From Nostocoides sp. (GTDB taxonomy: Bacteria > Actinomycetota > Actinomycetes > Actinomycetales > Dermatophilaceae), in NCBI GenBank assembly GCA_016716625.1, contig JADJVJ010000001.1, positions 1,426,001-1,490,000 of the forward strand: a DNA stretch of 64,000 bases, read 5' to 3'. Position 1 is the stretch's first letter. Every line of letters begins with the position of its first letter. The translations under genes and the position numbers were made by a program. Below the pieces are notes generated by a model. That model was not told where the DNA came from. It saw only the letters and a list, made by a program, of their open reading frames with translations, and made no database searches. Below, piece by piece: positions 1 to 7,676 of this stretch.

Positions 1-1187
1 ACCGAGTGATCCCCGGCCAGGGTCTGCTCTGCCCAGGCGTCGATCGCGGCGACCGCTCTCGGGGTGTCGAGGTTGTCCGCTAGCCGCGCCCGGACCTGCG
101 CGAGGGTTGACTCCCACGGGGCACCGCCCTCGGCGGAGAGTGCCGCCCGCCACCGCTGCACCCGGGAGGTTGCTGCGCCGAGCAGGTCCTCGGTGTAGTC
201 CCACTCGACGTCGTAGCGCTGCGCGAGGAGCAGGACTCGGATGGTCATCGGGTCGACCCCGGAGGTCCGCAGCCGCGAGACGAGGACAAGGTTGCCCAGG
301 CTCTTGCTCATCTTCGAGCCGTCCAGCCCGACCATGGCCTGGTGGACGAAGGCGTGCGCGAACCGCTCGTCCCCGGTCATGGCGGTGGCTTGGGTTGCGC
401 TCATCTCATGATGCGGGAAGACCAGATCGGTGCCGCCACCCTGCACGTCGATGGTCGAGCCGAGGTAATGGACCGCGATGGCGGTGCATTCGATGTGCCA
501 GCCCGGCCGGCCCCGACCGAGTCCGCCCGCCTCCCAACTCGGCTCACCGGGGCGGCGGGCCCGCCAGAGCAGCGGGTCGAGGGGGTCGCGCTTGCCCGGC
601 CGCTCGGGGTCGCCACCACGTTCGGCAAAGATGTCGAGCATGGCCTCCCGGCTCCAGCCGCTCACGGTGCCGAAGTCGGCCTGGGTCGCCAGATCAAGGT
701 AGATGTCCTCACCCTCGCAGCCCTGGACCGGGAGCCGGTATGCCGCGCCACTCGCCTCGAGCGCGCGGACCGCCTCGGCGATGAGGTCGATGGACTCCAC
801 GACCCCGACGAGGGCGTCCGGCGGCAGCACCCCGAGGGCCGTCATGTCCTCGCGGAAGAGGTCGATCTCGCGGGTGGCCAGGTCTTCCCAACCCACCCCG
901 TCGCGTTCGGCCCGCTCCAGCAGCGGCTCGTCGACGTCGGTGACGTTCTGGATGTAACGAACCTCGTGGCCGGCGTCGCGGAGCACCCGCTGGGCGATGT
1001 CGAAAGTGACGTAGGTGGCGGCGTGCCCGAGGTGCGTCGCGTCATACGGGGTGATCCCGCAGACATACATCCGCGCTGGACGCTGCGGGTCGATCGGCAC
1101 GAGTTCACCGCTGGAGGAATCGCGGAGCCGGAGGATCTCGCCCCGTCCGGGAATCGCGGGGATGAACGGGGCGGGCCAGGACTTCAC
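1..1187 (-). CDS. mshC: Mycothiol biosynthesis cysteine ligase MshC (3' end outside the window)
   Basis: ATP-dependent ligase joining L-cysteine to GlcN-inositol, the third step of mycothiol synthesis in the cytoplasm. It is a class I cysteinyl-tRNA synthetase relative. The translation shows the zinc Cys in MYVCGITPYDATHLGH (the HIGH-equivalent, near residues 40-55), GWHIECTAIA, and the KMSKS loop in DGSKMSKSLGNLVLVSRL. About 395 of the usual 410-420 residues are inside the window; the C-terminus runs off the left edge. I chose the GTG at 1187 (protein begins MKSWPAPF) because mycobacterial MshC begins MQSW and because a TAGGCT -10 box ends 7 bases before it. SCO1664-family, DUF3090 and phosphatase genes upstream are common neighbours of mshC in actinobacteria. 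Confidence 0.95.
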   Translation of the reverse strand, partial: MKSWPAPFIPAIPGRGEILRLRDSSSGELVPIDPQRPARMYVCGITPYDATHLGHAATYVTFDIAQRVLRDAGHEVRYIQNVTDVDEPLLERAERDGVGWEDLATREIDLFREDMTALGVLPPDALVGVVESIDLIAEAVRALEASGAAYRLPVQGCEGEDIYLDLATQADFGTVSGWSREAMLDIFAERGGDPERPGKRDPLDPLLWRARRPGEPSWEAGGLGRGRPGWHIECTAIAVHYLGSTIDVQGGGTDLVFPHHEMSATQATAMTGDERFAHAFVHQAMVGLDGSKMSKSLGNLVLVSRLRTSGVDPMTIRVLLLAQRYDVEWDYTEDLLGAATSRVQRWRAALSAEGGAPWESTLAQVRARLADNLDTPRAVAAIDAWAEQTLAGDHS

Positions 1188-1200
1188 ACCGTGGAGCCTA
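1188..1200 (-). promoter_or_regulatory. -10 box of a leaderless mshC promoter
   Basis: On the minus strand TAGGCT (1200-1195) is followed by 7 bases and the GTG of mshC, which is the geometry of a leaderless actinobacterial transcript. No convincing Shine-Dalgarno sequence is present. This is pattern-based; no transcription data are available. Confidence 0.55.
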
Positions 1201-1215
1201 ATGCGCGTGTGCGCC

Positions 1216-2037
1216 TCACAGCGCAGGCCATGGGATGGCGGGCCAGCCGGGCGCCGGGGCCGGGAAGGCACCGGTCCGCAGCAGCCCCACGATCCGCTCG
1301 CTCAGGGCGCGGATTTCGGCCGTGGTGAGCAGGTCCTCGAGGTCTTCGCGCAGGTCGGTGTCGATGGCCTGGGCGACCCGCTCCAGACGGGCCCGCTCCC
1401 CCGCGCTGAGCGGCTGCCCGATGAAGCCCCAGAGCACGGTGCGCACCTTGGGTTCGACCGAGAGCGACACACCGTGGTCGATACCGCGCAGGCGAGCGGC
1501 GTCGCGCAGGATGTGGCTGCCCTTACGGTCGGAGTTGTTGATCACCGCATCGAAGAGGGCCATGACCCGCAGCCCGGGGTCGTCGGCGTGGGCGAGGACG
1601 ACCGGGCGCCCCACACCATCCTCGCCGCGCAGGACCACGATCCACCCCGGCGGCGCCTGCCCCGGGGGGCACACCTCGACCAGGCCGCTGTCGGCGACCC
1701 CGTCAACAGCCCCGATCCAGCTCTGGAGCGAACCCGGGCCGAAGGGCCCGTCCCGCAGGATGGTCGGCGGGACGATGTCGAAGCCGCCGGCGTGTGAGAG
1801 CAGGTAGGCGGCCCGCTCTCGCGCGACCAGGGAGCCGTCGGGATAGTCCCACAGCGGACGTTCCCCTCGGATGGGCTTATGGATGGCGTGCTGCGTTCTC
1901 CCCTCGTGCATCACCTTGACGAGGAGGGCGTTGTTCGAGGAGTCCGTGATGCGTGCCAGGACCGTCAGCTCGCCGAGGGCGAGGTGACGGCAGACGTCAT
2001 CGTCGGTAGCCGTTGGCACGGGGGCAGATGTGGCCAT
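1216..2037 (-). CDS. SCO1664-family PI3/4-kinase-like protein
   Basis: A 273-residue actinobacterial protein with a degenerate phosphatidylinositol kinase-like fold; its cellular role is unknown. The visible signatures are a lysine in a LLVKVMHEG strand near the N-terminus, the loop DAVINNSDRKGSH that stands for the catalytic loop, and GIDHG in the place of DFG. The start at 2037 overlaps the end of the DUF3090 gene by 41 bases, suggesting translational coupling; no later in-frame ATG or GTG lies closer to the DUF3090 stop. The gene sits between DUF3090 and mshC, a recurrent actinobacterial arrangement. Whether it phosphorylates protein or small molecules cannot be read from the sequence. Confidence 0.85.
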   Translation of the reverse strand: MATSAPVPTATDDDVCRHLALGELTVLARITDSSNNALLVKVMHEGRTQHAIHKPIRGERPLWDYPDGSLVARERAAYLLSHAGGFDIVPPTILRDGPFGPGSLQSWIGAVDGVADSGLVEVCPPGQAPPGWIVVLRGEDGVGRPVVLAHADDPGLRVMALFDAVINNSDRKGSHILRDAARLRGIDHGVSLSVEPKVRTVLWGFIGQPLSAGERARLERVAQAIDTDLREDLEDLLTTAEIRALSERIVGLLRTGAFPAPAPGWPAIPWPAL

Positions 2038-2497
2038 CCGGGTCCAGGGGTTGGCCGCAGAAGGGACAAGCGGGGCGCCCGGCCGCGACGACGGCCCGGG
2101 CCCGGCGAGCGAAGGAACGAGCCGCGTCCGGGGTCAGCACGACGCGCAGGGTGGTGAGGCCGGTCGTCTCGACCTCGTCGGGATCGCCGTCATGGCACTC
2201 GATGACGACGACCCTGCGTCCGGTGTCCCAGGCCAGGGTGAGGGCGGCCACCCGAAACTCGTCCTCGATGGGAACATCGAGCGGTCCCTCGTCGGCGACG
2301 ACCGGCTCGGCCCCGGCGCTCATCGAGTCGAGGAGGTCGAGCATGCGGTCGGCGAGGATCGTCACCTGGGACTTCTCCAGGGAGACGGCGTAGAGCCGGG
2401 AGCCCGAGCGTGCCTGCAGGAAGAAGGTCCGCATCCCCGGCGGGCCGACGGTGCCGGCCACGAACCGCTGCGGCGGGTCGAACTCGGTGCGCGGCAT
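1997..2497 (-). CDS. DUF3090 family protein with a C-terminal zinc-ribbon-like tail
   Basis: A 166-residue conserved actinobacterial protein of unknown function. It opens with FDPPQRFVAGTVGPPGMRTF, typical of DUF3090, and ends in a knuckle CPFCGQPL followed by GHICPRANGYRR, so four metal-binding residues (three Cys and a His, or four Cys/His in all) are likely to hold zinc. In other actinobacteria it lies directly beside a histidine phosphatase of the MSMEG_4193 type; here the two are separated by the nickel/cobalt importer operon. The ATG at 2497 lies 6 bases after a TAGGGT box that overlaps the stop codon of the importer ATPase gene, so the gene probably has its own leaderless transcript. 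The start codon lies inside a GTATGCCG octamer. Confidence 0.9.
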   Translation of the reverse strand: MPRTEFDPPQRFVAGTVGPPGMRTFFLQARSGSRLYAVSLEKSQVTILADRMLDLLDSMSAGAEPVVADEGPLDVPIEDEFRVAALTLAWDTGRRVVVIECHDGDPDEVETTGLTTLRVVLTPDAARSFARRARAVVAAGRPACPFCGQPLDPDGHICPRANGYRR

Positions 2498-2509
2498 ACC
2501 CCGACCCTA
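2498..2509 (-). promoter_or_regulatory. -10 box overlapping the upstream stop codon
   Basis: Minus strand TAGGGT (2509-2504), 6 bases, then ATG of the DUF3090 gene. The first three bases are the TAG stop of the importer ATPase gene. Confidence 0.5.
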
Positions 2510-3259
2510 AGCCACGTCCGGGCCGGGTGGGACCGCGAAACCGTAGGGCAGTTCGAGGCGATGTGCGCCCATGAGGTCGGTGTTGCGAAGCAGCAGCCCG
2601 GTGGCGCCGTCGGCGACGACCCGGCCATCGGAGAGGATGACCGAACGCTCGCAGAGCTGGGCGGCATACGGCAGGTCGTGGGTGACCATGAGGACGGTGA
2701 CCTCGAGGCTTTCGAGGATGTCGGCAAGTTCCCGCCGTGAGGCCGGGTCGAGGTTGGACGACGGTTCGTCGAGGACAAGGATTTCCGGGCGCATCGCGAG
2801 CACGGTCGCGATGGCGACCCGGCGACGCTGACCGAAGGAAAGGTGATGCGGCGGCCGGTCGGCGAGGGCCTGGACATCGACCGCGGTCATCGCCTCGTGC
2901 ACTCGATCCGCCAACTCACTCCCGCGCAGCCCGAGGTTCGCTGGCCCGAAGGCGACATCGTCACGGACGGTCGGCATGAAGAGCTGGTCGTCGGGGTCTT
3001 GGAAGACGATGCCGACCCGGCGGCGGATCTCGGGCAGAGATTGCCGGGACACGGTGAGCCCGGAGATGCTCACCGATCCCGAGGCGGGGGTGAGGATGCC
3101 GTTGAGGTGCAGGACGAGGGTGGTCTTCCCGGCGCCGTTCGGACCGAGCAGGGCCACCCGCTCCCCCGGATGAACGTGCAGGTCGAGGCCGCGCAAGGCA
3201 GGCTGCCCGCCGGGGTAGGCGTAACTCACCCCGCGCACGTCGACGACCGGGGCGCTCAT
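2507..3259 (-). CDS. Nickel/cobalt ECF transporter ATPase (NikO/CbiO type)
   Basis: ATP-hydrolysing subunit of an energy-coupling-factor importer for Ni2+ or Co2+ on the inner face of the membrane. It has Walker A GPNGAGKTT, Q-loop VFQDPDDQLFMPTV (the DPDDQ signature is typical of CbiO), signature LSFGQRRR, Walker B ILVLDEPSSNLD and switch His in MVTHDL. It is the last gene of a four-gene operon and overlaps the upstream permease gene by ATGA. A longer reading frame starts at 3295, but the ATG at 3259 (MSAPVVDVRG) fits the family N-terminus and the overlap. The 250-residue length is normal. Confidence 0.92.
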   Translation of the reverse strand: MSAPVVDVRGVSYAYPGGQPALRGLDLHVHPGERVALLGPNGAGKTTLVLHLNGILTPASGSVSISGLTVSRQSLPEIRRRVGIVFQDPDDQLFMPTVRDDVAFGPANLGLRGSELADRVHEAMTAVDVQALADRPPHHLSFGQRRRVAIATVLAMRPEILVLDEPSSNLDPASRRELADILESLEVTVLMVTHDLPYAAQLCERSVILSDGRVVADGATGLLLRNTDLMGAHRLELPYGFAVPPGPDVA

Positions 3260-4017
3260 GGGGCCACCGCCCACAGCAGCAGCAGCAGGGCGCACCCTGT
3301 AGGGAGCAGTGCCGTGGCCCAGTGGGCTGGTTCGGTGACCGGGGCTTCGACGGCGGGGAGGTGACCGGCATACCCGCGGCTCACCATCGCCAGGTGGACC
3401 CGCTCGCCCCGCTCGTAGGTGCGGATGAAGAGGGCCCCGGCGCTCGCCGCGAGCACCGGCCAGGCCGCGGGGCTGCGCGGTCGAAATCCCCTGGAAACCA
3501 AGGCCACCCGCATCCGAGCGAGGTCATCGCCGACGACCGAGAGGTAGCGCACCATGAACGACACGATGAGCACGAGCGGGTCGGGCACCCGGAGCCGTTG
3601 CAGCGCGAGGACGAGGTCCTGGGGCCGGGTGGTCACCGCGAACGCCACCCCGGCGAGGGCTCCGGTGGTGGCCTTGGCGAGCAGCGTGCCACCGGCAACC
3701 AGACCCGCCGCGGAGAGCCGCAGCGGGCCAAGGGCGATCTCCTCCCCGCGAGCCAGGAAGGGCAGCGCGAGGGCGAAGACGACGAACGGGACATCGACGA
3801 GGAGCCGGGGCAGGGTATGCCGTGCCGGGACCCGGGTCGAGGCGAGCACCGCCGCGCCAAGGATGACCGCGCCGGCGAGCGGCCCCCAGGCCCCGGCCGG
3901 GATGGCGACCACCGTGAGGACGAGGGCGAGCAGTCCCAGGAGCTTGGCGTGGGCCGGAAGCCGATGGACGAGGCTCGTGGAGTCGATGTGCAGATGAGCC
4001 GTGACAGCGCCGCCCAC
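3256..4017 (-). CDS. Nickel/cobalt ECF transporter T component (CbiQ/NikQ)
   Basis: A 253-residue integral membrane protein that couples the ATPase to the substrate-binding component. It has several hydrophobic helices and the two coupling motifs expected of T components, one around VALVSRGFRPRSP and one around LAMVSRGYAG, both with the diagnostic SRG/ARG triplet. It lies between the PDGLE protein and the ATPase gene. The operator upstream of the first gene suggests nickel rather than cobalt as substrate, but residues alone do not separate the two. Confidence 0.9.
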   Translation of the reverse strand: MGGAVTAHLHIDSTSLVHRLPAHAKLLGLLALVLTVVAIPAGAWGPLAGAVILGAAVLASTRVPARHTLPRLLVDVPFVVFALALPFLARGEEIALGPLRLSAAGLVAGGTLLAKATTGALAGVAFAVTTRPQDLVLALQRLRVPDPLVLIVSFMVRYLSVVGDDLARMRVALVSRGFRPRSPAAWPVLAASAGALFIRTYERGERVHLAMVSRGYAGHLPAVEAPVTEPAHWATALLPTGCALLLLLWAVAP

Positions 4018-4023
4018 CGGAGC

Positions 4024-4317
4024 TCAGGCCCTGGTTCGGCGGCGCAGCGCCCAGGTGAGCCCGAACGCCAGCGCGGCGACGACCAGGACGCCGATGACTC
4101 CAGCGACACCGCCGCTGACCCACGGATCGGCGACCCCGCGGGTGGCGTAGTCGGCCAGCGGTCCGCCAGCGACGGGCGAGTCGGTTGCAGAGTCCCCGAA
4201 CCCGAGGCGCCCGGCGACGAACTCCAGGCCGTCGGGGTGACTCGAGGCGACCCCGGAGAGGACGGCGGCGATGAAGAGGCAGCCGGCGAGGCCGAGGAAC
4301 CAGGCTCGACGGCTCAT
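4024..4317 (-). CDS. PDGLE-domain small membrane component of the nickel/cobalt importer (NikN/CbiN role)
   Basis: A 97-residue protein with an N-terminal membrane helix (AWFLGLAGCLFIAAVLSG), an external segment with the family motif SSHPDGLEFVA, and a C-terminal helix followed by RRRTRA. PDGLE proteins replace or extend CbiN/NikN in many metal ECF importers. Its start overlaps the stop of the M component by ATGA, so the two are probably translated together. Confidence 0.88.
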   Translation of the reverse strand: MSRRAWFLGLAGCLFIAAVLSGVASSHPDGLEFVAGRLGFGDSATDSPVAGGPLADYATRGVADPWVSGGVAGVIGVLVVAALAFGLTWALRRRTRA

Positions 4318-5000
4318 CCCAGGGTCACTTTCTCCACCGGCGGGACGACTCGCTCGGCTGTCCTGAGGGCGTGCACCAGGTCCGGCCGGGTGCGGTGCAC
4401 GGCGCCCACGACGAACGCGGTGATGAACGCCTCACCGATGCCGATGAGGATGTGCCAGATGCCCATGGCGAGGACAAGGCTGGCCAGCGGGACCGGTGCT
4501 GTGCCGCCCACGGCATAGAGACCGACGAAGGCGAGAGCGGTAGCCGGGACGGAGAGGAACGCGGCCAGCCCGGCGACCGCGCCGACCGTGGCCCGGGAAC
4601 GGTGGAGCAGGGGGCGCAGCCCGCGGAAGATCAGCCACCCGGTCCACACCCCGACCACCCCCATGAGCAGGACGTTTGTGCCGAGCGCGGTGACTCCACC
4701 GTCGGCGAAGAGCAGGCTCTGGACGGCGAGCACGACGGTGAGGCAGAGGGTCGCCGTCCATGGCCCGACGAGGATGGCGGCCAGCGCACCCCCGAGCAGG
4801 TGCCCGGAGGTACCTGCGCCGACGGGGAAGTTGACCATCTGGGCGGCGAAGACGAACGTCGCCACGAGCCCGGCAAGCGGGGCCGTGGCGTCATCGAGTT
4901 CCCGGCGGGCGCCGCGCAGGGCGGCGGCCACCGCACCGATGGCCAGCGCCGCGGTGGCGATGGACGTCGGCGCGTCGAGGAAGCCGTCGGGGACGTGCAT
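4314..5000 (-). CDS. Nickel/cobalt ECF transporter substrate-binding component (CbiM/NikM)
   Basis: Integral membrane S component that holds the metal. In this family the ion is held by the amino terminus and His2, so the start matters: the ATG at 5000 gives MHVPDGFLD, exactly the required N-terminus, whereas the longer frame to 5039 adds 13 residues and would destroy the site. A second metal-site segment is NFPVGAGTSGHLLGG. Length is 228 residues with about six or seven helices. GAAAGG-like GAAAGG (5012-5007) serves as ribosome site. First gene of the operon; a Nur-like box covers its promoter. Confidence 0.92.
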   Translation of the reverse strand: MHVPDGFLDAPTSIATAALAIGAVAAALRGARRELDDATAPLAGLVATFVFAAQMVNFPVGAGTSGHLLGGALAAILVGPWTATLCLTVVLAVQSLLFADGGVTALGTNVLLMGVVGVWTGWLIFRGLRPLLHRSRATVGAVAGLAAFLSVPATALAFVGLYAVGGTAPVPLASLVLAMGIWHILIGIGEAFITAFVVGAVHRTRPDLVHALRTAERVVPPVEKVTLG

Positions 5001-5019
5001 GGGCACCTTTCGTTCGCTG

Positions 5020-5042
5020 TTATTGCAAACTATATGCAATAA
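5020..5042 (-). promoter_or_regulatory. Nur-like nickel operator covering the -10 box of the importer operon
   Basis: A perfect inverted repeat TTATTGCA-N7-TGCAATAA. Its core TTGCAA-N5-ATGCAA matches the published Streptomyces Nur (Fur-family nickel regulator) box tTGCaa-N5-ttGCAA at all but one position. Reading on the minus strand, the spacer holds TATAGT (5034-5029), a good -10 element, so a bound repressor would block RNA polymerase. The region is strikingly AT-rich for this genome. No nur gene is in the window. Confidence 0.75.
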
Positions 5043-5052
5043 GCGCCCCGGC

Positions 5053-5733
5053 TCAGCCGTCCCCTCCCCCGACGTCTTCCCGATCGCTCTGACGAACGTA
5101 TGCCGTGAGCGCGCCGTGGGTGGTGTTGACGGCCCAGATGGCGCTGCGCCCCTCGTGGCGGGCGATGACGCTCACCGAGGCCGGATCCACCCGGAACCGC
5201 TGGATCCCGGAGATCCCGACCCCGGCCGCGTCGGCGAGGGCCGCCTTGATGGGGTCACCGTGGCTCACCGCGACCCAGAGCGCGTGCGGTCCGTGGGCCT
5301 GCGTCACGACATCATCGAGCTCGACCAGGGCACCCCAGACCCGGTCCGCCATCGCGGCCATGGACTCCGCCCGATGCTTCCCGCCCACCGGGAAGGCGGC
5401 CGCTGCCGGGTCGTCCTGCACGGTCCGCCACAACGGCTCCTGGGCGAGTTCGCTCAACGATCGAGATGTCCACGCGCCGTAATGAGTCTCCCCGAGTCGG
5501 TCGTCGAGAATCGGGGCCGGCACCCCCTCGCCGAGCGCGGCGGCCGTCTCCAGGCAGCGCTGCACCGGTGAACTGTAGAGCGCGACCACCGGCACCCCCG
5601 CCAGGCGTTCCCCGGCCGCGATCGCCTCCTCACGGCCCCGTTCGGTCAAGGCGACCTCGGGGGCCCAGCCAGCCAGGACGCCGGCGGCGTTGGCGGTCGA
5701 CTGGCCGTGCCGGAGCAAGAGACAGATCGCCAC
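5053..5733 (-). CDS. Histidine phosphatase family protein (MSMEG_4193 type)
   Basis: A 226-residue member of the phosphoglycerate-mutase-like superfamily; substrate unknown. The catalytic RHG is at LLLRHGQSTAN near the start, a second Arg in SSPVQRCLETA, the acid residue in GETHYGAW, and the second His in VAVSHGDPIKAAL. The GTG at 5733 follows TAGAGT by 7 bases and gives MAICLLLRHGQS; the much longer open frame that extends to 7122 is antisense to corA. Divergent from corA by 48 bases. In many actinobacteria it is adjacent to DUF3090; here the nickel operon lies between. Confidence 0.9.
   Translation of the reverse strand: MAICLLLRHGQSTANAAGVLAGWAPEVALTERGREEAIAAGERLAGVPVVALYSSPVQRCLETAAALGEGVPAPILDDRLGETHYGAWTSRSLSELAQEPLWRTVQDDPAAAAFPVGGKHRAESMAAMADRVWGALVELDDVVTQAHGPHALWVAVSHGDPIKAALADAAGVGISGIQRFRVDPASVSVIARHEGRSAIWAVNTTHGALTAYVRQSDREDVGGGDG
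5098..5112 (+). repeat. 15-base repeat GTATGCCGTGAGCGC, copy 1
   Basis: Extended form of the abundant octamer GTATGCCG. Identical copies are at 25031-25045 and 49092-49106. This copy lies in the 3' part of the phosphatase gene, read there as codons for Ala-Leu-Thr-Ala-Tyr. Confidence 0.7.
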
Positions 5734-5781
5734 GCCCCGGACTCTACGGCGCCGGAGGCTTTCGTCCGCGACAATCGCCTG

Positions 5782-6756
5782 GTGATTATCGATCAGGCGG
5801 TCTACGAGCACGGCGTCCGGCGTCCGTGCGGCGATCTCAGCGACGAACTCGCTGCCCTTCGGTCCGCGGGTGACCCCACGGCATACGTCTGGATTGGCCT
5901 GAAGAACCCCACCGAGGCCGAGTTCGCTCTCGTCAGCGACGAGCTCGATCTGCACGCCTTGGCGATCGAGGACGCCGTCAACGGGCGCCAGCGCCCCAAG
6001 ATCGAGATCTACGAGGGGACAACCTTCGTGGTGCTCAAACCTCTGCGCTATATCGAGGCGACCAGTGACATCGAGACCGGGGAGATCATGATCTTCATCG
6101 GCGACCACTTCATCGTCACCGTCCGGCGGGGCGAGGCATCCCCACTCGCAGATATCCGCCACCGGCTCGAAGGGGACACCGAACAGCTCTCGCTCGGCCC
6201 GATGGGGGTCTTCCATGCCATCGCAGACAACGTCGTGGACACCTATCGGGTCATCGACGAGGAGATCGCCGCAGACCTCGATGCCATCGAGACGGCAGTC
6301 TTCGGCGGGGCCGGGGTGACCTCGGAGGCGATCTATCGGCTCAAGCGCGAGGTGCTGGAGTTCCGGCGCGCCGCGGTCCCACTCTCGGTGCCACTCCAAG
6401 CCTTGCACCGCGGCCATCAAGGTCCGATGGAAGAGGAGATTCGCCTGCTGTTCCGTGATGTCGCCGATCACCTCCACGGCGTCATCGACCACGTCGAGTC
6501 CTATGACCGCCTGCTGACGGATGTCCTGCACGCCCACCTCGCGCAGATCTCCGTGCAACAGAACTCCGATATGCGCAAGATCTCGGCCTGGGTCGCCATC
6601 GCTGCGGTCCCTACGATGATCGCGGGCGTGTACGGGATGAACTTCGAGCACATGCCCGAACTCAGTTGGCGGTTCGGGTATGCCGCCGTGCTCGGACTCA
6701 TGGCAGGCATCTGCCTGCTCATGTACCGGGCGTTCCGGCGCTCCCGCTGGCTCTAG
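5782..6756 (+). CDS. corA: CorA-type magnesium/cobalt transporter
   Basis: Pentameric divalent-cation channel of the inner membrane. The long soluble N-terminal domain is followed by two C-terminal helices; the selectivity motif GMN is in GVYGMNFEHMPEL. About 324 residues. I chose the GTG at 5782 (begins MIIDQAVYEHG) because it fits relatives and lies 6 bases after a possible -10 box GACAAT; the ATG at 5707 would overlap the divergent phosphatase gene. It ends 15 bases before the convergent uppP gene. Mg2+ is the usual substrate, Co2+ and Ni2+ being common secondary ones. Confidence 0.92.
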   Translation: MIIDQAVYEHGVRRPCGDLSDELAALRSAGDPTAYVWIGLKNPTEAEFALVSDELDLHALAIEDAVNGRQRPKIEIYEGTTFVVLKPLRYIEATSDIETGEIMIFIGDHFIVTVRRGEASPLADIRHRLEGDTEQLSLGPMGVFHAIADNVVDTYRVIDEEIAADLDAIETAVFGGAGVTSEAIYRLKREVLEFRRAAVPLSVPLQALHRGHQGPMEEEIRLLFRDVADHLHGVIDHVESYDRLLTDVLHAHLAQISVQQNSDMRKISAWVAIAAVPTMIAGVYGMNFEHMPELSWRFGYAAVLGLMAGICLLMYRAFRRSRWL

Positions 6757-6770
6757 TGCGCGGACTGGGA

Positions 6771-7634
6771 TCAGCGCGCGCTGAGGATTCCGGCGGCGAG
6801 CCCGGCCATGAGGAGTGCGCCGAGACCGACGCGATACCAAATGAACGACCGGAGCGAGTTGGTCGCGACGAACTTGAGCAGCCAGGCGATCGAGGCGTAG
6901 GCGACGACGAACGCCACGACGATGCCGACCGCCATTTGGCCGAAACCGAGAGCGGCCACGGCGGCCCGGTTGTCGAGGGCCTCGAAGACGCCCGCTGCGG
7001 TCAAGGCCGGGATGGCCATGAAGAAGGACAACTCGGTCGAGGTGACTCGGTCGATGCCCCGGGCCAGACCGGCCGAGATCGTCGCCCCGGAGCGGGAGAC
7101 GCCGGGAATGAGCGAGAAGCACTGCACCAGGCCGATGACCAGGCCATCGGCCAAGGTGACCTCGCCCTCACCCTTTAGGACCCCAGCAGCGGCCAGCTCG
7201 TCGTGTCGGTGCTCGGCCCACCACATGACTCCTGACCACAGGATGAGGGCCGCGGCGACGACCCAGAGACTGCGCAGCGGGCCGCCGATGACGTCCCTGA
7301 GGGCGAACCCGACCACGCCCACCGGGAGCGAGCCGACGATGACCGCCCAGGCGAGCTGGTAGTCGTGGTGAGCACGTGCCCGCGCGTCGGTGAGACCGCG
7401 GACCCAGGCGGTGAACAGCCGGGCGATCTTGCGGGCGAAGAAGATGAAGGTCGCCACGATCGCGCCGAGTTGGATGATGGCCGTGTATGCCGTCACCGAG
7501 GGGGCATCGACCGGCAGACCCAGGAGCTGCTCGGCGACGGTGAGGTGACCGGTGGAGGACACCGGGAGGAACTCGGTGAGGCCTTCGACGATGCCGAGGA
7601 TGACAGCCTGGAGATAGGTGAGCTCGACGGTCAT
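6771..7634 (-). CDS. uppP: Undecaprenyl-diphosphatase UppP (BacA)
   Basis: Membrane enzyme that removes one phosphate from C55 isoprenyl diphosphate so that the lipid carrier of cell-wall synthesis can be reused. The two signature segments are EGLTEFLPVSSTGH (residues about 17-30) and PGVSRSGAT. The 287-residue length and about eight hydrophobic helices are typical. The gene lies 42 bases downstream of a luciferase-like gene on the same strand and may share its transcript. Confidence 0.95.
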   Translation of the reverse strand: MTVELTYLQAVILGIVEGLTEFLPVSSTGHLTVAEQLLGLPVDAPSVTAYTAIIQLGAIVATFIFFARKIARLFTAWVRGLTDARARAHHDYQLAWAVIVGSLPVGVVGFALRDVIGGPLRSLWVVAAALILWSGVMWWAEHRHDELAAAGVLKGEGEVTLADGLVIGLVQCFSLIPGVSRSGATISAGLARGIDRVTSTELSFFMAIPALTAAGVFEALDNRAAVAALGFGQMAVGIVVAFVVAYASIAWLLKFVATNSLRSFIWYRVGLGALLMAGLAAGILSAR

Positions 7635-7676
7635 CCGCGGGTGTGCCTTCCGGTGTACGGGGAGGGTGGGGGCCGC

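Noticed and set aside
1200..1202. ATT as an alternative start of mshC (IRLHGVKSW)
   Set aside because: The hexamer TAGGCT that overlaps it is better read as a -10 box for the GTG at 1187, and known MshC proteins start at the SW segment.
5001..5042. Cobalamin or NiCo riboswitch upstream of the metal importer
   Set aside because: The leader is about 20-40 bases, far too short for either aptamer; a protein operator explains the region.
5707..5781. ATG at 5707 as the start of corA
   Set aside because: It would overlap the divergent phosphatase start; the GTG at 5782 fits relatives and follows GACAAT by 6 bases.
5734..7122. Upstream extension of the histidine phosphatase frame to 689 codons
   Set aside because: The added 460 codons are antisense to corA; the protein family starts with LLLRHG close to the N-terminus, and a -10 box supports the GTG at 5733.
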